Source: Hyphomicrobium nitrativorans NL23
GTDB taxonomy: Bacteria; Pseudomonadota; Alphaproteobacteria; Rhizobiales; Hyphomicrobiaceae
Direction of reading: 5' to 3'
DNA: 64,000 nucleotides
NCBI RefSeq assembly: GCF_000503895.1
Contig: NC_022997.1
Coordinates: 2,979,821 to 3,043,820, forward strand
Within the stretch, counting starts at the first letter, position 1. The number at the start of each line of letters is the position of its first letter. The position numbers and the translations under genes are program-made. Below, one piece after another: positions 45,956-54,774 of the stretch. The notes below the pieces were generated by a model. The model had not been told where the DNA came from. It did no database searches and worked only from the letters and a program-made list of their open reading frames with translations.

Positions 45956-46033
45956 ATTGTGATCGACGCTTTCGCTCGTCTTGTGGTGTTCATCTTCAAG
46001 AAAAGTTTGTCATTCTAGCCAAGCCGTAACGCT

Positions 46034-46600
46034 GTGGAGACGGGTGGAAACGTGCTGAACGATCGTCTTTCCTTTGCGGTCGCGGCTCGCATGAGCCGAC
46101 GCCTTTCGCTGCTGGCGCTGAGCCTCATCATGGGCGCGGCCGTGAGTGCATGCAGCGACGAAGCTTCCGACGCGCGCAACAAAGCGCAAACGACGACCGA
46201 GGCCCCAGCACCGCATCAGGTCAAGTGGCTGGATCTCGGCCACCAGATCACGCCGGCGCAGTGGCTCGTGAGCCGCCGCGAGGCTTCGCTCCGTCCCGTC
46301 GACGACGCGGACGTCCAGCGGGTTGCGGCTCGGCTCGATGCCGCGCACGGGGTCTATCGGGAAAGCGAGCGCATGATCGCGAACCGCTCCGCGCAACTTT
46401 CCGATATGCTCGCGCCGCTTGGCATCGAAGAAAGCGCCATATCGCTGCTCGACGATCTGACCGGCATTGCCAACGACGCCGGAATGACAGAAGGCTTTGG
46501 CGCCGTGACTCAACATTATTTCAATCTGAGGTCGGCGAAACTGACGCGCGAAGACGCGCTCGCCGACTTGAAAGCCCGCTACAGCGGCAAAAGATCGTGA
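46034..46600 (+). CDS. Lipoprotein divergent from mxaF
   Basis: Up to 188 residues. A lipobox (GAAVSAC) follows the hydrophobic stretch LSLLALSLIMG, predicting a lipoprotein. The mature part is helical (QVKWLDLGHQITPAQWLVSR, VQRVAARLDAAHGVYRESER) with no family I recognise. Starts at GTG 46034, GTG 46052 or ATG 46091 (MSRRLSLL) are possible; the last gives the most typical signal peptide length. It is 22 bp upstream of a response regulator gene and probably shares its transcript. A role in sensing or regulating methanol oxidation is inference from position. Confidence 0.6.
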   Translation: METGGNVLNDRLSFAVAARMSRRLSLLALSLIMGAAVSACSDEASDARNKAQTTTEAPAPHQVKWLDLGHQITPAQWLVSRREASLRPVDDADVQRVAARLDAAHGVYRESERMIANRSAQLSDMLAPLGIEESAISLLDDLTGIANDAGMTEGFGAVTQHYFNLRSAKLTREDALADLKARYSGKRS

Positions 46601-46622
46601 CTGTGCCGAGGATAGACGACCA

Positions 46623-47303
46623 ATGGGACTAGCCATGCAAAGCGCTGAGCAACTTCGCGTGCTCATCATCGACGATCACCCCTTCGTGCTGCAGGGATGC
46701 GCACGCATTCTGGAGGAGGCCGAGGTCGCTCGCGTGCTTCAATCAGGCGGGCTTGCCGACGGCTACCGGCAGTACCGCGCCCATCACCCGCATGTGATCA
46801 TCGTCGATCTTTCGATCAAGACGGCCGCACTCGGCGGTCTTTCGTTCGTGCGCAGGCTTCGGCTGCACGACAAGAAGACGCCGATCCTCGTGCTCAGCAT
46901 GCACAGCGATCCGATGATCATTCGCCGCGCGCTGGAAGCAGGCGCGACCGGCTATCTGCTGAAAGACGCACCTTCGGACGAGTTCCTCAAGGCGTTCCAT
47001 ACCGTGCGCAGCGGAAAGCCCTATCTCAGTCACGAGGTGGCATCGGAAATCGCATTCAGCGAAACGCGGCTCAACCAAAGCCCGCTGCAAGCGCTGACCG
47101 TTCGCGAACTGCAAACGCTTTCCCTGATTGCGGAAGGCAAGTCCTACGGCGTCATCGCGGAAGAACTCAACATCAGCTACAAGACCGTCGCCAACACGAC
47201 ATCGCAGATCAAGATGAAGCTCGGCGCGCGCAGCCTGCCGGAGCTGATGCGGATTGCGATCCAGCATCTGCCCGGACCGTCGGGGCGCCGCAATCGCGAC
47301 TAG
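46623..47303 (+). CDS. NarL/LuxR-type response regulator, candidate MxaB
   Basis: 226-residue response regulator. The receiver has VLIIDDHPFVLQGCARIL, phospho-acceptor Asp in VIIVDLSIKT, LSMHSDP and Lys in LLKDAP. The LuxR-type helix-turn-helix contains LTVRELQTLSLIAEGKSYGV and the recognition-helix region ISYKTVANTTSQIKMKLG. In Methylorubrum, MxaB is a response regulator of this class required for mxaF expression. Here the gene sits divergent to mxaF instead of at the operon end, so equivalence is plausible but not proven. No kinase gene is adjacent. A good terminator follows. Confidence 0.8.
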   Translation: MGLAMQSAEQLRVLIIDDHPFVLQGCARILEEAEVARVLQSGGLADGYRQYRAHHPHVIIVDLSIKTAALGGLSFVRRLRLHDKKTPILVLSMHSDPMIIRRALEAGATGYLLKDAPSDEFLKAFHTVRSGKPYLSHEVASEIAFSETRLNQSPLQALTVRELQTLSLIAEGKSYGVIAEELNISYKTVANTTSQIKMKLGARSLPELMRIAIQHLPGPSGRRNRD

Positions 47304-47340
47304 TGCCCGCAAGCGCCGAAACCTGATACCGCAAAACGAA

Positions 47341-47374
47341 AACGCGGGGAGCGCATCGCCCCCCGCGTTTTTTT
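47341..47374 (+). terminator. Terminator after the response regulator
   Basis: 9-bp stem AACGCGGGG / CCCCGCGTT followed by seven T. Confidence 0.85.
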
Positions 47375-47400
47375 GCGAGCAACAACTGTTGCGGCGCGCG

Positions 47401-48030
47401 TCAGCCCGGCTCGTTGATGACGACGTTCGCCGGCGTCGAGAACGTGCTGTCGAACACGCGCTCGTCCGGCTTGTCCGGCTTGGTCACGACATTGCGCAGA
47501 GGAAGGCCCGTTTCCTTGTCGATGTAGACCGTCTGCACGTTGTCGGGCTGGGCCGGCACTTCCGGCGCGCTCTTGGGCCGCTCTTCGACGGGAACGGGCA
47601 GCGCGGCCTTGTAGGCTAGGTAGGTCTTGCCTTCGAACTCGGTCTCGCCCAGGCACTCGTATTTGAGGATGTTCTTCGTGGAGGGAGAGACCTGCTCCTT
47701 GAGCTGCCCGACAATCGCCTCCGCAAAATTCTGCGGCACCTCCGTCCAGCCCTGCCCCTGGTTCGACCAGACCTTCTCGCCGATGGCGACCGTTTCCATG
47801 AGGGCGGGGCTGTTGCCCATGCGGACGCGCTGGTGCATCCGGTCGGGCAGGATGTAATCCACCGTCATGTCCAGCGTGCCCTGCTTTTCATGGACGATCT
47901 TCGTTTCGACGCGAAATCCCTTTCCGCCGCGCAACTTACTAAAGGCCTGGTCCACCTCCGCCGTGCAATCGGCGTGGGCCGTCGCGGTCAATCCGAACAG
48001 CAGTCCCGCCACGAGCATCAATCGCTTCAC
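47401..48030 (-). CDS. Secreted LolA-like periplasmic protein
   Basis: 209-residue protein with a signal peptide (MKRLMLVAGLLFGLTATAHA). The mature part is a beta-rich domain of the LolA/LppX-like type: FRVETKIVHEKQGTLDMTVD, YILPDRMHQRVRMG and VYIDKETGLPLRNVV. The function is unknown; such folds bind lipids or lipoproteins. It converges on the response regulator. Its upstream region has a TATAAT-like sequence and a copy of the TAGAGACCGG element found before mxaF. Confidence 0.65.
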   Translation of the reverse strand: MKRLMLVAGLLFGLTATAHADCTAEVDQAFSKLRGGKGFRVETKIVHEKQGTLDMTVDYILPDRMHQRVRMGNSPALMETVAIGEKVWSNQGQGWTEVPQNFAEAIVGQLKEQVSPSTKNILKYECLGETEFEGKTYLAYKAALPVPVEERPKSAPEVPAQPDNVQTVYIDKETGLPLRNVVTKPDKPDERVFDSTFSTPANVVINEPG

Positions 48031-48913
48031 GAGGCTCTCTCCCTATAACGGTTGTTATTTGGGGTAGCTCTTGGCGTACCTCACCTGCCGTGTCATGGCA
48101 GAACAGGCGGGGATTATATCCCGGTCTCTACTGGGCCGCCTTTTCTGCGGGCTATCGTTCTCCAGATCCGGCATAGGCCGACCACGATCCCATCGCGTGC
48201 CGACATATACTCGCACGCGCTCTAAGCCTCGCGAGAGGTGTCGCGCTCGTCCGGTCGGCGCGCGAGATGCGGTCCGGTCGACCTCCCTCCAACCGCCCAT
48301 GCGAGGCAACCGCAATGAGGCCCCCTTGAAATCCGAACATGGGTAGAAGGGGAGCCCCGCTCTATAACGGCCGGCGAAATCGCCACGTCACATCGGCACC
48401 TATTCTGGACGAGACCCGATTCCAGCCCGGCCGCCAGTTCGCACATATCGGCGATGATTTACTCTTCGGATCGACATTTTCCTGCCCGGCCCGGATACCT
48501 CCGCGGCGAAGCGCCTCTCCGAAAGACACAAGTTGCGTTTCTCACTTTGACAAAATGTCGGACGGCACGATCAAAAAAAACATTCCTGCCATTTTCTTCA
48601 AAAACGAACAGTTGCTCTTGCACTATGCTTAATTTTCAGTCCAATTTTTTACAACCATAAAAATTTTAATGAAATACATACTCAAAGAAAAATGGGCGCT
48701 CCTCCTCCAATTTACAATAAGAGCGCGCCTCAACATGCTGATTTTTCATTGATTTATCGAATGCTTCATTGTTGCCCATGCCTCTGATCGGCAACGAGGC
48801 AGGACCCTCGAAAATTATTCATGTAGAATCGTTCTTTATGCGCCTTGCTTTAATTCATTCCTTACCAAAGAGGCATGATTTTTGTGTGGCTTACCTAAAT
48901 ATCGGAGGTCGCC
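48031..48913. other. Long intergenic region, AT-rich right half
   Basis: About 880 bp. The left part holds the LolA-like gene promoter. From about 48540 to 48900 the sequence is strikingly AT-rich for this genome, with A and T runs. No frame in it looks like a real protein. It probably contains the chemoreceptor promoter; an inverted pair GCGCTC / GAGCGC near 48698 and 48723 is the only structure I see. Confidence 0.4.
48120..48130 (-). promoter_or_regulatory. TAGAGACCGGG element before the LolA-like gene
   Basis: On the minus strand TAGAGACCGGG runs directly into ATATAATCC, so the element abuts a possible -10 box (TATAAT) about 85 bp upstream of the start at 48030. Confidence 0.4.
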
Positions 48914-51037
48914 ATGCGCGCGCTTAACTCGTTTTCGTTCCCCACTCTCACAATCGGTCGCCGTCTCGGCGGCGGTTTTGCCCTCATCACCGCAATACTC
49001 GCCGTTGCAGTGGGTTCCACACTCGTGATCGTATCCGGACTTTCGACAACCGTTGACCGGATGACTGGCTTGCGAATGCCGGTCTCCATTTCCAGCTCGG
49101 AACTGGAAGGACGTGTTTTATCCACGCTGGCGAGCCTCCGCGGTTACCTGCTAACCGGAAATGACGAGATGAAAGTGGATTTTTCGAATGCTTGGACCGA
49201 ACTCGATAAGGCGGCCTTATCGTTCGATGCTCAAGCCGTGAGGTTTAGCAATCCGGACAATCAAAAGCGCTGGACGGAAGCAAAAGACATCCTGCGGGAG
49301 TTCAAAGATGTGCATGAGCAGATCCTGCACATCGCGTTTACGGACGATGCTCTTCCGGCCACCAAGCTTCTGTCCGAGCTGGCGACTCCGAGACTGACCA
49401 CCATGCTTTCGCAGATCACAACCATGATGGACGAAGAGGAAAAGCTGGAAGCGAGCTACGATCGGAAACGCGTTCTGAAGGCCATGGCAGACGTCCGCGG
49501 AAACCTGACGGCAGCAGCCGCGCACCTGCGCACCTTTCTTCTTACCGGCGACGACGCGCCGAAAGCGGATTTCCGCCAGTCCTTCAATCGCTTTTCCAAC
49601 GCATACACGTCGCTGGAGGGGCAGCGAGGATCCTTCTCGTCCATGCAAGAGCGCGCTTTCGCTGCGTTCTCCATCGCCCATTCCGAATTCCCTGCCATCA
49701 CGGAACGGATCATTTCGGCACGCGAAGCTGCGGACTGGAATCGGCCTACTTATCTTCTTGCAACGGAGGCCGCTCCGCGCGCGGAAAAGATCCTGGATCT
49801 CATGATTGGAGCGCGCGACACCAATGGTGCGCGCGTGGGCGGCATCAAAGGCAATCAGCAGAGGATGCTGGTTGAGGATTCTGCCGACGTCGCAACCGGC
49901 ATGACGTTCCTGAATACAGTGCAATGGTTCCTGCTCATCGCAGGCCTTGTGGGCGCAGCCGCTGTCACGTTCTTGACCACGAGGAGCATCGTTCCGCCGA
50001 TCCAGAACATGACGGAGACGATGAATACCCTGTCAAAGGGCGAGACCTCGATCGAAATCCCGCACCGGAACCGGCAGGACGAGATCGGCTCCATGGCGGC
50101 GGCGGTCCAGATCTTCAAGGAAAACCTGACCCGCACCCGCGAACTGGAAGAAGAGGCCGTTGCTCAGAAAGCGGCAGCGGAGGAAGAACGGAAGCGTGCC
50201 GTATTGGAGCTGGCCGACAACTTCGAGCAGGCTATCGGATCCGTCGTTCAGGCTGTATCGGATGCCGCAACCGAACTCCACGCAGCGGCTCAAACGCTCT
50301 CGGCCTCATCGGAGCAAACATCCGCTCAGTCGACGGTCGTCGCGGCGGCATCCGAACAGGCGTCAACCAACGTTCGTGGCGTTGCCGCCGCCTCGGAACA
50401 GCTCTCAGGTTCTGTCCGGGAGATCAGCCGTCAAGTCGATCAGTCGACACGGATCTCCGAAAAAGCAGCGGAAGAAGCGCGGCGCACCGATGCGCAGGTG
50501 GCCGAACTCTCCGACGGAGCCGTCAAGATCGGTACGATCGTGGAGCTCATCAACAATATCGCTCGCCAGACCAACCTTCTGGCGTTGAATGCCACCATCG
50601 AGGCAGCGCGCGCGGGAGAGGCCGGAAAAGGCTTCTCAGTTGTGGCTCAGGAAGTGAAGGCCTTGGCAGAGCAGACGACGAAAGCGACGGCCGAGATCGC
50701 GTCTCAAATAAACTCCCTGCAGACGTCGACGGAACACGCGGCAAGCAGCATCGTCGTCATCAGCAAAACGGTCGAGGAGATGAACGGTATCGCCTCGGCC
50801 ATCGCCGCCGCCGTAACAGAGCAGAGCGCCGCGACCGACGAAATCACGCGCAACGTTCACGAAGCGGCCAATGGTACGACGGAAGTCACGGCCAACATCA
50901 CGGGTGTGCATCAGGCGGCGGAAAGCTCAAGCGTCGCGTCGAGCCAGGTCCTCGCGGCCGCAGACGACCTTTCTCAGCAATCGGAGCAGCTCAGAAGCGA
51001 GGTGAGCCGCTTCCTGGCGACTGTCCGAGCGGCTTAA
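48914..51037 (+). CDS. Methyl-accepting chemotaxis protein
   Basis: 707-residue chemoreceptor. An N-terminal membrane helix ([21 protein letters not shown]) is followed by a large periplasmic helical-bundle sensor (about 45-335). It includes two copies of a related pattern, [19 protein letters not shown] and [24 protein letters not shown] second membrane helix, a HAMP domain ([21 protein letters not shown]), and a cytoplasmic signalling domain follow. The hairpin tip [20 protein letters not shown] then [14 protein letters not shown] lies near 555-590. GGAGG lies ten bases before the ATG. No ligand is evident, and no che genes are nearby. Confidence 0.93.
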   Translation: MRALNSFSFPTLTIGRRLGGGFALITAILAVAVGSTLVIVSGLSTTVDRMTGLRMPVSISSSELEGRVLSTLASLRGYLLTGNDEMKVDFSNAWTELDKAALSFDAQAVRFSNPDNQKRWTEAKDILREFKDVHEQILHIAFTDDALPATKLLSELATPRLTTMLSQITTMMDEEEKLEASYDRKRVLKAMADVRGNLTAAAAHLRTFLLTGDDAPKADFRQSFNRFSNAYTSLEGQRGSFSSMQERAFAAFSIAHSEFPAITERIISAREAADWNRPTYLLATEAAPRAEKILDLMIGARDTNGARVGGIKGNQQRMLVEDSADVATGMTFLNTVQWFLLIAGLVGAAAVTFLTTRSIVPPIQNMTETMNTLSKGETSIEIPHRNRQDEIGSMAAAVQIFKENLTRTRELEEEAVAQKAAAEEERKRAVLELADNFEQAIGSVVQAVSDAATELHAAAQTLSASSEQTSAQSTVVAAASEQASTNVRGVAAASEQLSGSVREISRQVDQSTRISEKAAEEARRTDAQVAELSDGAVKIGTIVELINNIARQTNLLALNATIEAARAGEAGKGFSVVAQEVKALAEQTTKATAEIASQINSLQTSTEHAASSIVVISKTVEEMNGIASAIAAAVTEQSAATDEITRNVHEAANGTTEVTANITGVHQAAESSSVASSQVLAAADDLSQQSEQLRSEVSRFLATVRAA

Positions 51038-51050
51038 GAGCCCTGAAACG

Positions 51051-51084
51051 GTCTCCTGCCCTGGCGCGATCCGGGGCAGGAGAC
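51051..51084. terminator. Stem-loop after the chemoreceptor
   Basis: 11-bp stem GTCTCCTGCCC / GGGCAGGAGAC with a 12-nt loop, beginning 13 bases after the stop. No T-tract. Confidence 0.6.
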
Positions 51085-51206
51085 GCCGCGATCGGCGTGC
51101 ACAGCACATGACGATCTGCGTCGAAAGTGGGCCCGCTTGGCTGCGCTTCGCGCCGCCACGGACATATTTCTCTCATCTCATTCAGCGGCTTAATGTGGAG
51201 GAGGAT

Positions 51207-51291
51207 TGGTGGAGGGAGCTGGATTCGAACCAGCGTAGGCGAAGCCAACGGATTTACAGTCCGTCCCCTTTAGCCACTCGGGCATCCCTCC
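51207..51291 (-). tRNA. tRNA-Tyr (anticodon GTA), CCA encoded
   Basis: 85-nt class II tRNA with 7-bp acceptor GGAGGGA / TCCCTCC, anticodon stem-loop ACGGACTGTAAATCCGT, a long variable arm, T-arm GCTGGTTCGAATCCAGC, discriminator A and genomic CCA. Confidence 0.97.
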
Positions 51292-51508
51292 GTGACCAAT
51301 CCCAATGCGCCCAGACCGCTCGCGGCCCATTTCCGGGGCAAGCCCGGACCCAGCGCTTAAACAAAATGGCCCTGCGCTCGCCGAGCGGCAGGGCAACGTC
51401 CGTCCTTATGGTAATCCGCCTCTCTGATGTCAATTGGAAAAGCGAGTGAAAACCCGTATGGCTTCGGGCCCACGCGGTGTGCCGCCGCTATTCGGAGCAA
51501 GACGTGCG

Positions 51509-52360
51509 ATGACAGAGGGCCGAGCCCGCGGAACAGGCCAGAAAAAGTGGAGGCCAGGCGGGCACAAAGGTGCGCCGCATGGGCGCCCGAGATCCCGCAA
51601 ACCGGCTGCGCCTGGGGCCCTCGCGGAAGCGGACGACGGCCTCGTGCGGCTGTTCGGCAGCCATGCGGTCGAGGCGGCGCTCGGCAACGCCCGGCGCACC
51701 GCCCACCGGCTCCTGGCCACCGAGAATGCCGAGCGCCGTCTGGCCGACGCCATCCGGGCGCGCGGGGTTGCGGTCGAACGCACCACGCCGGGTGAACTCG
51801 ACCGCCTGCTCGGCACGGATACCGTTCATCAGGGCCTGCTGCTCGAAGCCGATCCATTGCCCGAGCCAAGTCTCGCCGAACTCGTCGCGCGCGCCGCGGA
51901 AACCGGGCCGCTCGTGCTCCTCGATCATGTGACGGACCCGCACAATGCAGGGGCCGTCCTTCGATCGGCCGCCGCGTTCGGCGCGTCGGGGGTCGTCATG
52001 ACACGCCGTCACAGCCCGCCGCTCAATGGCGTGCTCGCGAAGTCGGCGTCGGGGGCGCTCGATCTCGTGCCGGTGCTGATGGTGCAAAACCTTGCGCGGA
52101 CGATGCTGGATCTCAAAGAGCTGGGTTTTCGGATGATCGGGCTCGAAGGCACGAGCGAAGCGCGTCTGGAGGACGAGACGTTCGCGGGCCTCTCCGCGCT
52201 GGTGCTCGGCGCCGAGGGCAAAGGTTTGCGCCAGCTCACGGCGGAGACGTGCGATCACCTCGTCTCGATCACGACTGGCGGGCCGCTTGCCAGCCTCAAC
52301 GTTTCAAATGCGGCAGCCGTCGCGCTCCATTGGGCGGCCGTCGCGCGCCGCAAGCGCTGA
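51509..52360 (+). CDS. rlmB: RlmB/TrmH-family 23S rRNA 2'-O-methyltransferase
   Basis: SPOUT-class methyltransferase that probably methylates the ribose of a guanosine in 23S rRNA. It has a basic N-terminal tail, the substrate-binding domain LVRLFGSHAVEAALGNARRT, and a knotted catalytic domain. The catalytic motifs are LVLLDHVTDPHNAGAVLRSA, LVLGAEGKGLRQLT and the C-terminal ASLNVSNAAAVALHWA. About 283 residues from ATG 51509; starts at ATG 51458 or TTG 51434 are also open, and the disordered basic N-terminus does not decide. It lies just after tRNA-Tyr. Confidence 0.88.
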   Translation: MTEGRARGTGQKKWRPGGHKGAPHGRPRSRKPAAPGALAEADDGLVRLFGSHAVEAALGNARRTAHRLLATENAERRLADAIRARGVAVERTTPGELDRLLGTDTVHQGLLLEADPLPEPSLAELVARAAETGPLVLLDHVTDPHNAGAVLRSAAAFGASGVVMTRRHSPPLNGVLAKSASGALDLVPVLMVQNLARTMLDLKELGFRMIGLEGTSEARLEDETFAGLSALVLGAEGKGLRQLTAETCDHLVSITTGGPLASLNVSNAAAVALHWAAVARRKR

Positions 52361-52387
52361 GCCGCCGCTCAGGCGGCGCGCGGCCGA

Positions 52388-52497
52388 TCAGCCGCAATAG
52401 GTCGGACGCCAGCAGGTCCAGCCGCACTCCTCGGGACCGGGATAGCATTCGGCATCGCGGTAATACTCGTCGCGATCACGCGAATGCGCGTACGCAC
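52388..52497 (-). pseudogene. Possible gene remnant with Cys/Trp-rich end
   Basis: On the minus strand a frame ending at 52388 encodes RDAECYPGPEECGWTCW followed by RPTYCG and a stop, which looks like a genuine Cys-rich C-terminus. However, no start codon exists between it and the in-frame stop upstream, and it runs through the terminator hairpin at 52504. A decayed gene or chance are both possible. Confidence 0.25.
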
Positions 52498-52520
52498 CAA
52501 GAAGGCCGCACGAAGCGGCC
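52498..52520 (-). terminator. Terminator of the Tyr/His/Arg-rich protein gene
   Basis: Stem GGCCGC / GCGGCC (52504-52509 and 52515-52520), 5-nt loop, followed on the minus strand by TTCTTGG. Confidence 0.55.
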
Positions 52521-52566
52521 CTCTCTCATTCGTGGATGCTGGCGACGAAGCGCGTTGCGCGCGCGT

Positions 52567-52959
52567 CTACCAGTGGTGATGGCGATGGTGGCCGTGATGA
52601 CGGCGATGCCACTTGCGGTGCGAATAGTGGCGATGCGGATGGCCCCATGCGCGATAGTAGGGCGGCAGCGCCGCGACGGGGCGGCAGCAATCGCGGCGGT
52701 AGCGCAAAGCCCTCGTCGGCGCCCAATGACCCGAGTTGTAATACGGATAATAACCACGCGGGGCCGATCGGTACGCGTAGCGGTCGTACCGATAGGGCTG
52801 GTGATACACGTGGCGGTAGCGCGGCTGGTAGCGGTAGTGATGAACTGTCTGCACCTTGCCCCAGCCGCGCGGCGCGTGGCGGTAGCCGGCTTCGGCGACG
52901 ACTGGGATAAGGGCCAAAGCAACGGCGGCCAAAAGCAGGGAGAGGACCCGGGAACGCAT
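52567..52959 (-). CDS. Small secreted Tyr/His/Arg-rich protein
   Basis: 130-residue protein. The signal peptide (MRSRVLSLLLAAVALALIPV, cleavage after AEA) precedes a highly basic, low-complexity chain of Tyr, His and Arg (VHHYRYQPRYRHVYHQ) ending in a His-rich tail (HRRHHGHHRHHHW). It has a Cys pair (RDCCRP). The composition suggests metal or polyanion binding at the cell surface; no family is assigned. Two other frames overlap, but only this one has a signal peptide. Start at 52959 with GAGG upstream. Confidence 0.6.
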   Translation of the reverse strand: MRSRVLSLLLAAVALALIPVVAEAGYRHAPRGWGKVQTVHHYRYQPRYRHVYHQPYRYDRYAYRSAPRGYYPYYNSGHWAPTRALRYRRDCCRPVAALPPYYRAWGHPHRHYSHRKWHRRHHGHHRHHHW

Positions 52960-53129
52960 GACAAAGAAACTCCTCGGAGCGGAACTCATCGGAACATTTT
53001 ATCACTCTACGGTGAAACGCATAATATTGCTTTAACCGCCCAGCCTCGCCCTGCGTCGCAGACCCTTCTCCTCGCGGACGCCCGCACTCCGGTAACGCGG
53101 CTTTAACCGCAGTGCGCGAAATCAGTATT

Positions 53130-53167
53130 AGAGCGTGATCGGTTTCGATTGAACGAGATCACGCTCT
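53130..53167. repeat. Palindromic repeat AGAGCGTGATC
   Basis: Perfect 11-bp inverted repeat AGAGCGTGATC / GATCACGCTCT around a 16-bp spacer. It resembles the AGAGCATGATC-type palindromic intergenic elements widespread in Hyphomicrobiales genomes. Confidence 0.75.
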
Positions 53168-53193
53168 ATCTCTTTGGTGAGACCGATGATTCA

Positions 53194-53220
53194 CGCTTCA
53201 GGCTGATAGGGCCTGAAGCG
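53194..53220. repeat. Palindromic intergenic repeat, copy 2
   Basis: Perfect 10-bp inverted repeat CGCTTCAGGC / GCCTGAAGCG with a 7-nt loop. A diverged copy lies at 33896. It follows the AGAGCGTGATC palindrome by 26 bp, so the two may form one composite repeat element. Confidence 0.75.
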
Positions 53221-53266
53221 ATCATGGTCTAACTCGCGCAAATGATCCGTGGAGGGGGTGCGTTTC

Positions 53267-54253
53267 ATGACCGTGCTCGTGACGGGAGGCGCCGGATACA
53301 TCGGCAGCCACATGGTGCTTGCCCTGCTCGACGCGGGCGAACGCGTCGTGGTGGTCGACAATCTCTCGACCGGCTTCCGCTCCGCCGTCCCGCCGCCTGC
53401 CCTCCTCATCGAAGGCAACGTGGGGGACCAGGATCTCATCTCGCGCATCATCGCAGAGCATGGCGTGCGCGCCATCGTCCATTTTGCCGGCTCCATCGTG
53501 GTGCCGGACTCGGTCGCCGATCCGCTCGGCTACTACCTCAACAACACCTCGAACTCGCGCACGCTGATCGCGGCTGCCGTTGCGGGCGGCGTGAAGGCGT
53601 TCATCTTCTCCTCGACGGCCGCTGTCTACGGCAACCCGGCCGAGATCCCGGTCAAGGAGACCGCCGACCTCAAGCCCGTCTCGCCTTACGGCACGTCGAA
53701 GCTGATGACGGAGATGATGCTTGCGGACACGGCGTTCGCGCATGACTTCCGCTACGTTGCGCTGCGCTACTTCAACGTGGCGGGCGCGGACCCTGCCGGC
53801 CGCGCCGGACAATCGACGCCTCGCGCGACGCATCTCATCAAGGTGGCCTGCGAGACGGCGCTCGGCAAACGCGCGTCCATGGACGTGTTCGGGACCGACT
53901 ACCCGACACCGGACGGCACGTGCGTGCGCGACTACATTCACGTGACCGATCTCGTCGCGGCGCACATGGCGGCTCTAGGCTACCTGGAGAGCGGCGGCAC
54001 GTCCGACGTGTTCAACTGCGGCTACTCGTCGGGGTACTCGGTACTCGAAGTGATCGAAGCGGTGAAGCGTGCGTCGGGTGGGCCGTTTGCCGTCACGCTC
54101 GGTCCGCGCCGGCCGGGCGATGCGGAAGCCATCGTGGCAGATTCCGCCAAGATCCGCGAACGCCTGGGGTGGACGCCCAAGCTCGCAAACCTCGACACCA
54201 TCGTCGCCCATGCGCTCGGCTGGGAGCGCTCGCTCAAGCAAGCCGCGGCCTGA
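53267..54253 (+). CDS. galE: UDP-glucose 4-epimerase
   Basis: 328-residue short-chain dehydrogenase-fold epimerase that interconverts UDP-glucose and UDP-galactose for envelope polysaccharides. It has NAD-binding VTGGAGYIGSHMVLALLDAG at the N-terminus, IVHFAGSIVVPDSV, catalytic Ser in FIFSSTAAVYG and the YxxxK pair in SPYGTSKLMTE. RYFNVAGADPAGRAGQ and the substrate-binding DGTCVRDYIHVTDL follow. The ATG at 53267 has GGAGGG upstream; a GTG at 53249 is in frame. Single gene between palindromic repeats and tRNA-Thr. Confidence 0.93.
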   Translation: MTVLVTGGAGYIGSHMVLALLDAGERVVVVDNLSTGFRSAVPPPALLIEGNVGDQDLISRIIAEHGVRAIVHFAGSIVVPDSVADPLGYYLNNTSNSRTLIAAAVAGGVKAFIFSSTAAVYGNPAEIPVKETADLKPVSPYGTSKLMTEMMLADTAFAHDFRYVALRYFNVAGADPAGRAGQSTPRATHLIKVACETALGKRASMDVFGTDYPTPDGTCVRDYIHVTDLVAAHMAALGYLESGGTSDVFNCGYSSGYSVLEVIEAVKRASGGPFAVTLGPRRPGDAEAIVADSAKIRERLGWTPKLANLDTIVAHALGWERSLKQAAA

Positions 54254-54341
54254 CAGCCGCCGTCGAAATGTCGCCGGTCAAGGCGGATGACCTGCCAAGC
54301 GTCTTATGTTACTAGCCCGCGATACTTATCCTGCGCGGATC

Positions 54342-54417
<76 letters not shown>

Positions 54418-54444
54418 ATAATTTCAATAACTTAGACAAAATTC

Positions 54445-54474
54445 ACGTTCCGCAGCTTCCCCATTGCGGAACGT
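54445..54474 (-). terminator. Terminator of the prophage minus-strand operon
   Basis: 10-bp stem ACGTTCCGCA / TGCGGAACGT with a 10-nt loop, followed on the minus strand by GAATTTTGTC. It lies between the last prophage gene and tRNA-Thr. Confidence 0.7.
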
Positions 54475-54483
54475 CAGAGGAAC

Positions 54484-54774
54484 CTAAACGGTCCTTTCTT
54501 CGCGCCGGCGCCGGTAATCCCATCGCGGCTTCCCGCTGCGCCGACTCTCTTCACTGCCAGGACGTATCTCAGGCGGCTCAGCATCCACAATCACGAACAC
54601 GATCAGCTCGCGGTCCTCATCGGGGTGAGCCGCGAGGTATCGCGCAAGCACCTTGTCCTCGCCCTCACCGTCGGCAATCAGCGTCGGCACAGGGTCCGCC
54701 TCACGGGCGTCGCGTCGGAGCTCCAGCGCTTCAATTCGCCGGGAGAGCTTGGCGACGGTATGCGGAGAAACCAT
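54484..54774 (-). CDS. Prophage hypothetical protein
   Basis: 96 residues. It starts with a short coiled coil (TVAKLSRRIEALELRRDARE), then an alpha/beta stretch with ELIVFVIVDAEPPEIRPG, and ends in a very basic tail (KPRWDYRRRREERTV). It overlaps the upstream gene by 44 bp and is the last gene of the operon. It shares with the 55066 gene an N-terminal coiled coil followed by a short hydrolase-like or beta segment. Function unknown. Confidence 0.55.
   Translation of the reverse strand: MVSPHTVAKLSRRIEALELRRDAREADPVPTLIADGEGEDKVLARYLAAHPDEDRELIVFVIVDAEPPEIRPGSEESRRSGKPRWDYRRRREERTV

Larger units (their letters stand above)
45609..46033. promoter_or_regulatory. Divergent mxaF / lipoprotein-regulator control region
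   Basis: About 425 bp without genes. It must hold the strong mxaF promoter (minus strand). Visible elements are two copies of TAGAGACCGGA on the mxaF strand (45779-45789 and 45859-45869, 80 bp apart) and tandem octamers at 45940-45955. Further upstream on the mxaF strand, AAGACG near 45999 is reminiscent of the AAGACA -35 element of known mxaF promoters, but no clear -10 is found at the right distance. Confidence 0.5.

Noticed and set aside
48339-48632. 97-residue plus-strand frame in the AT-rich spacer
   Set aside because: No ribosome site, no signal or domain character, and a composition that changes with local base content.
52526-53005. Alternative frames over the Tyr/His/Arg-rich gene
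   Set aside because: Only the frame starting at 52959 begins with a proper signal peptide.
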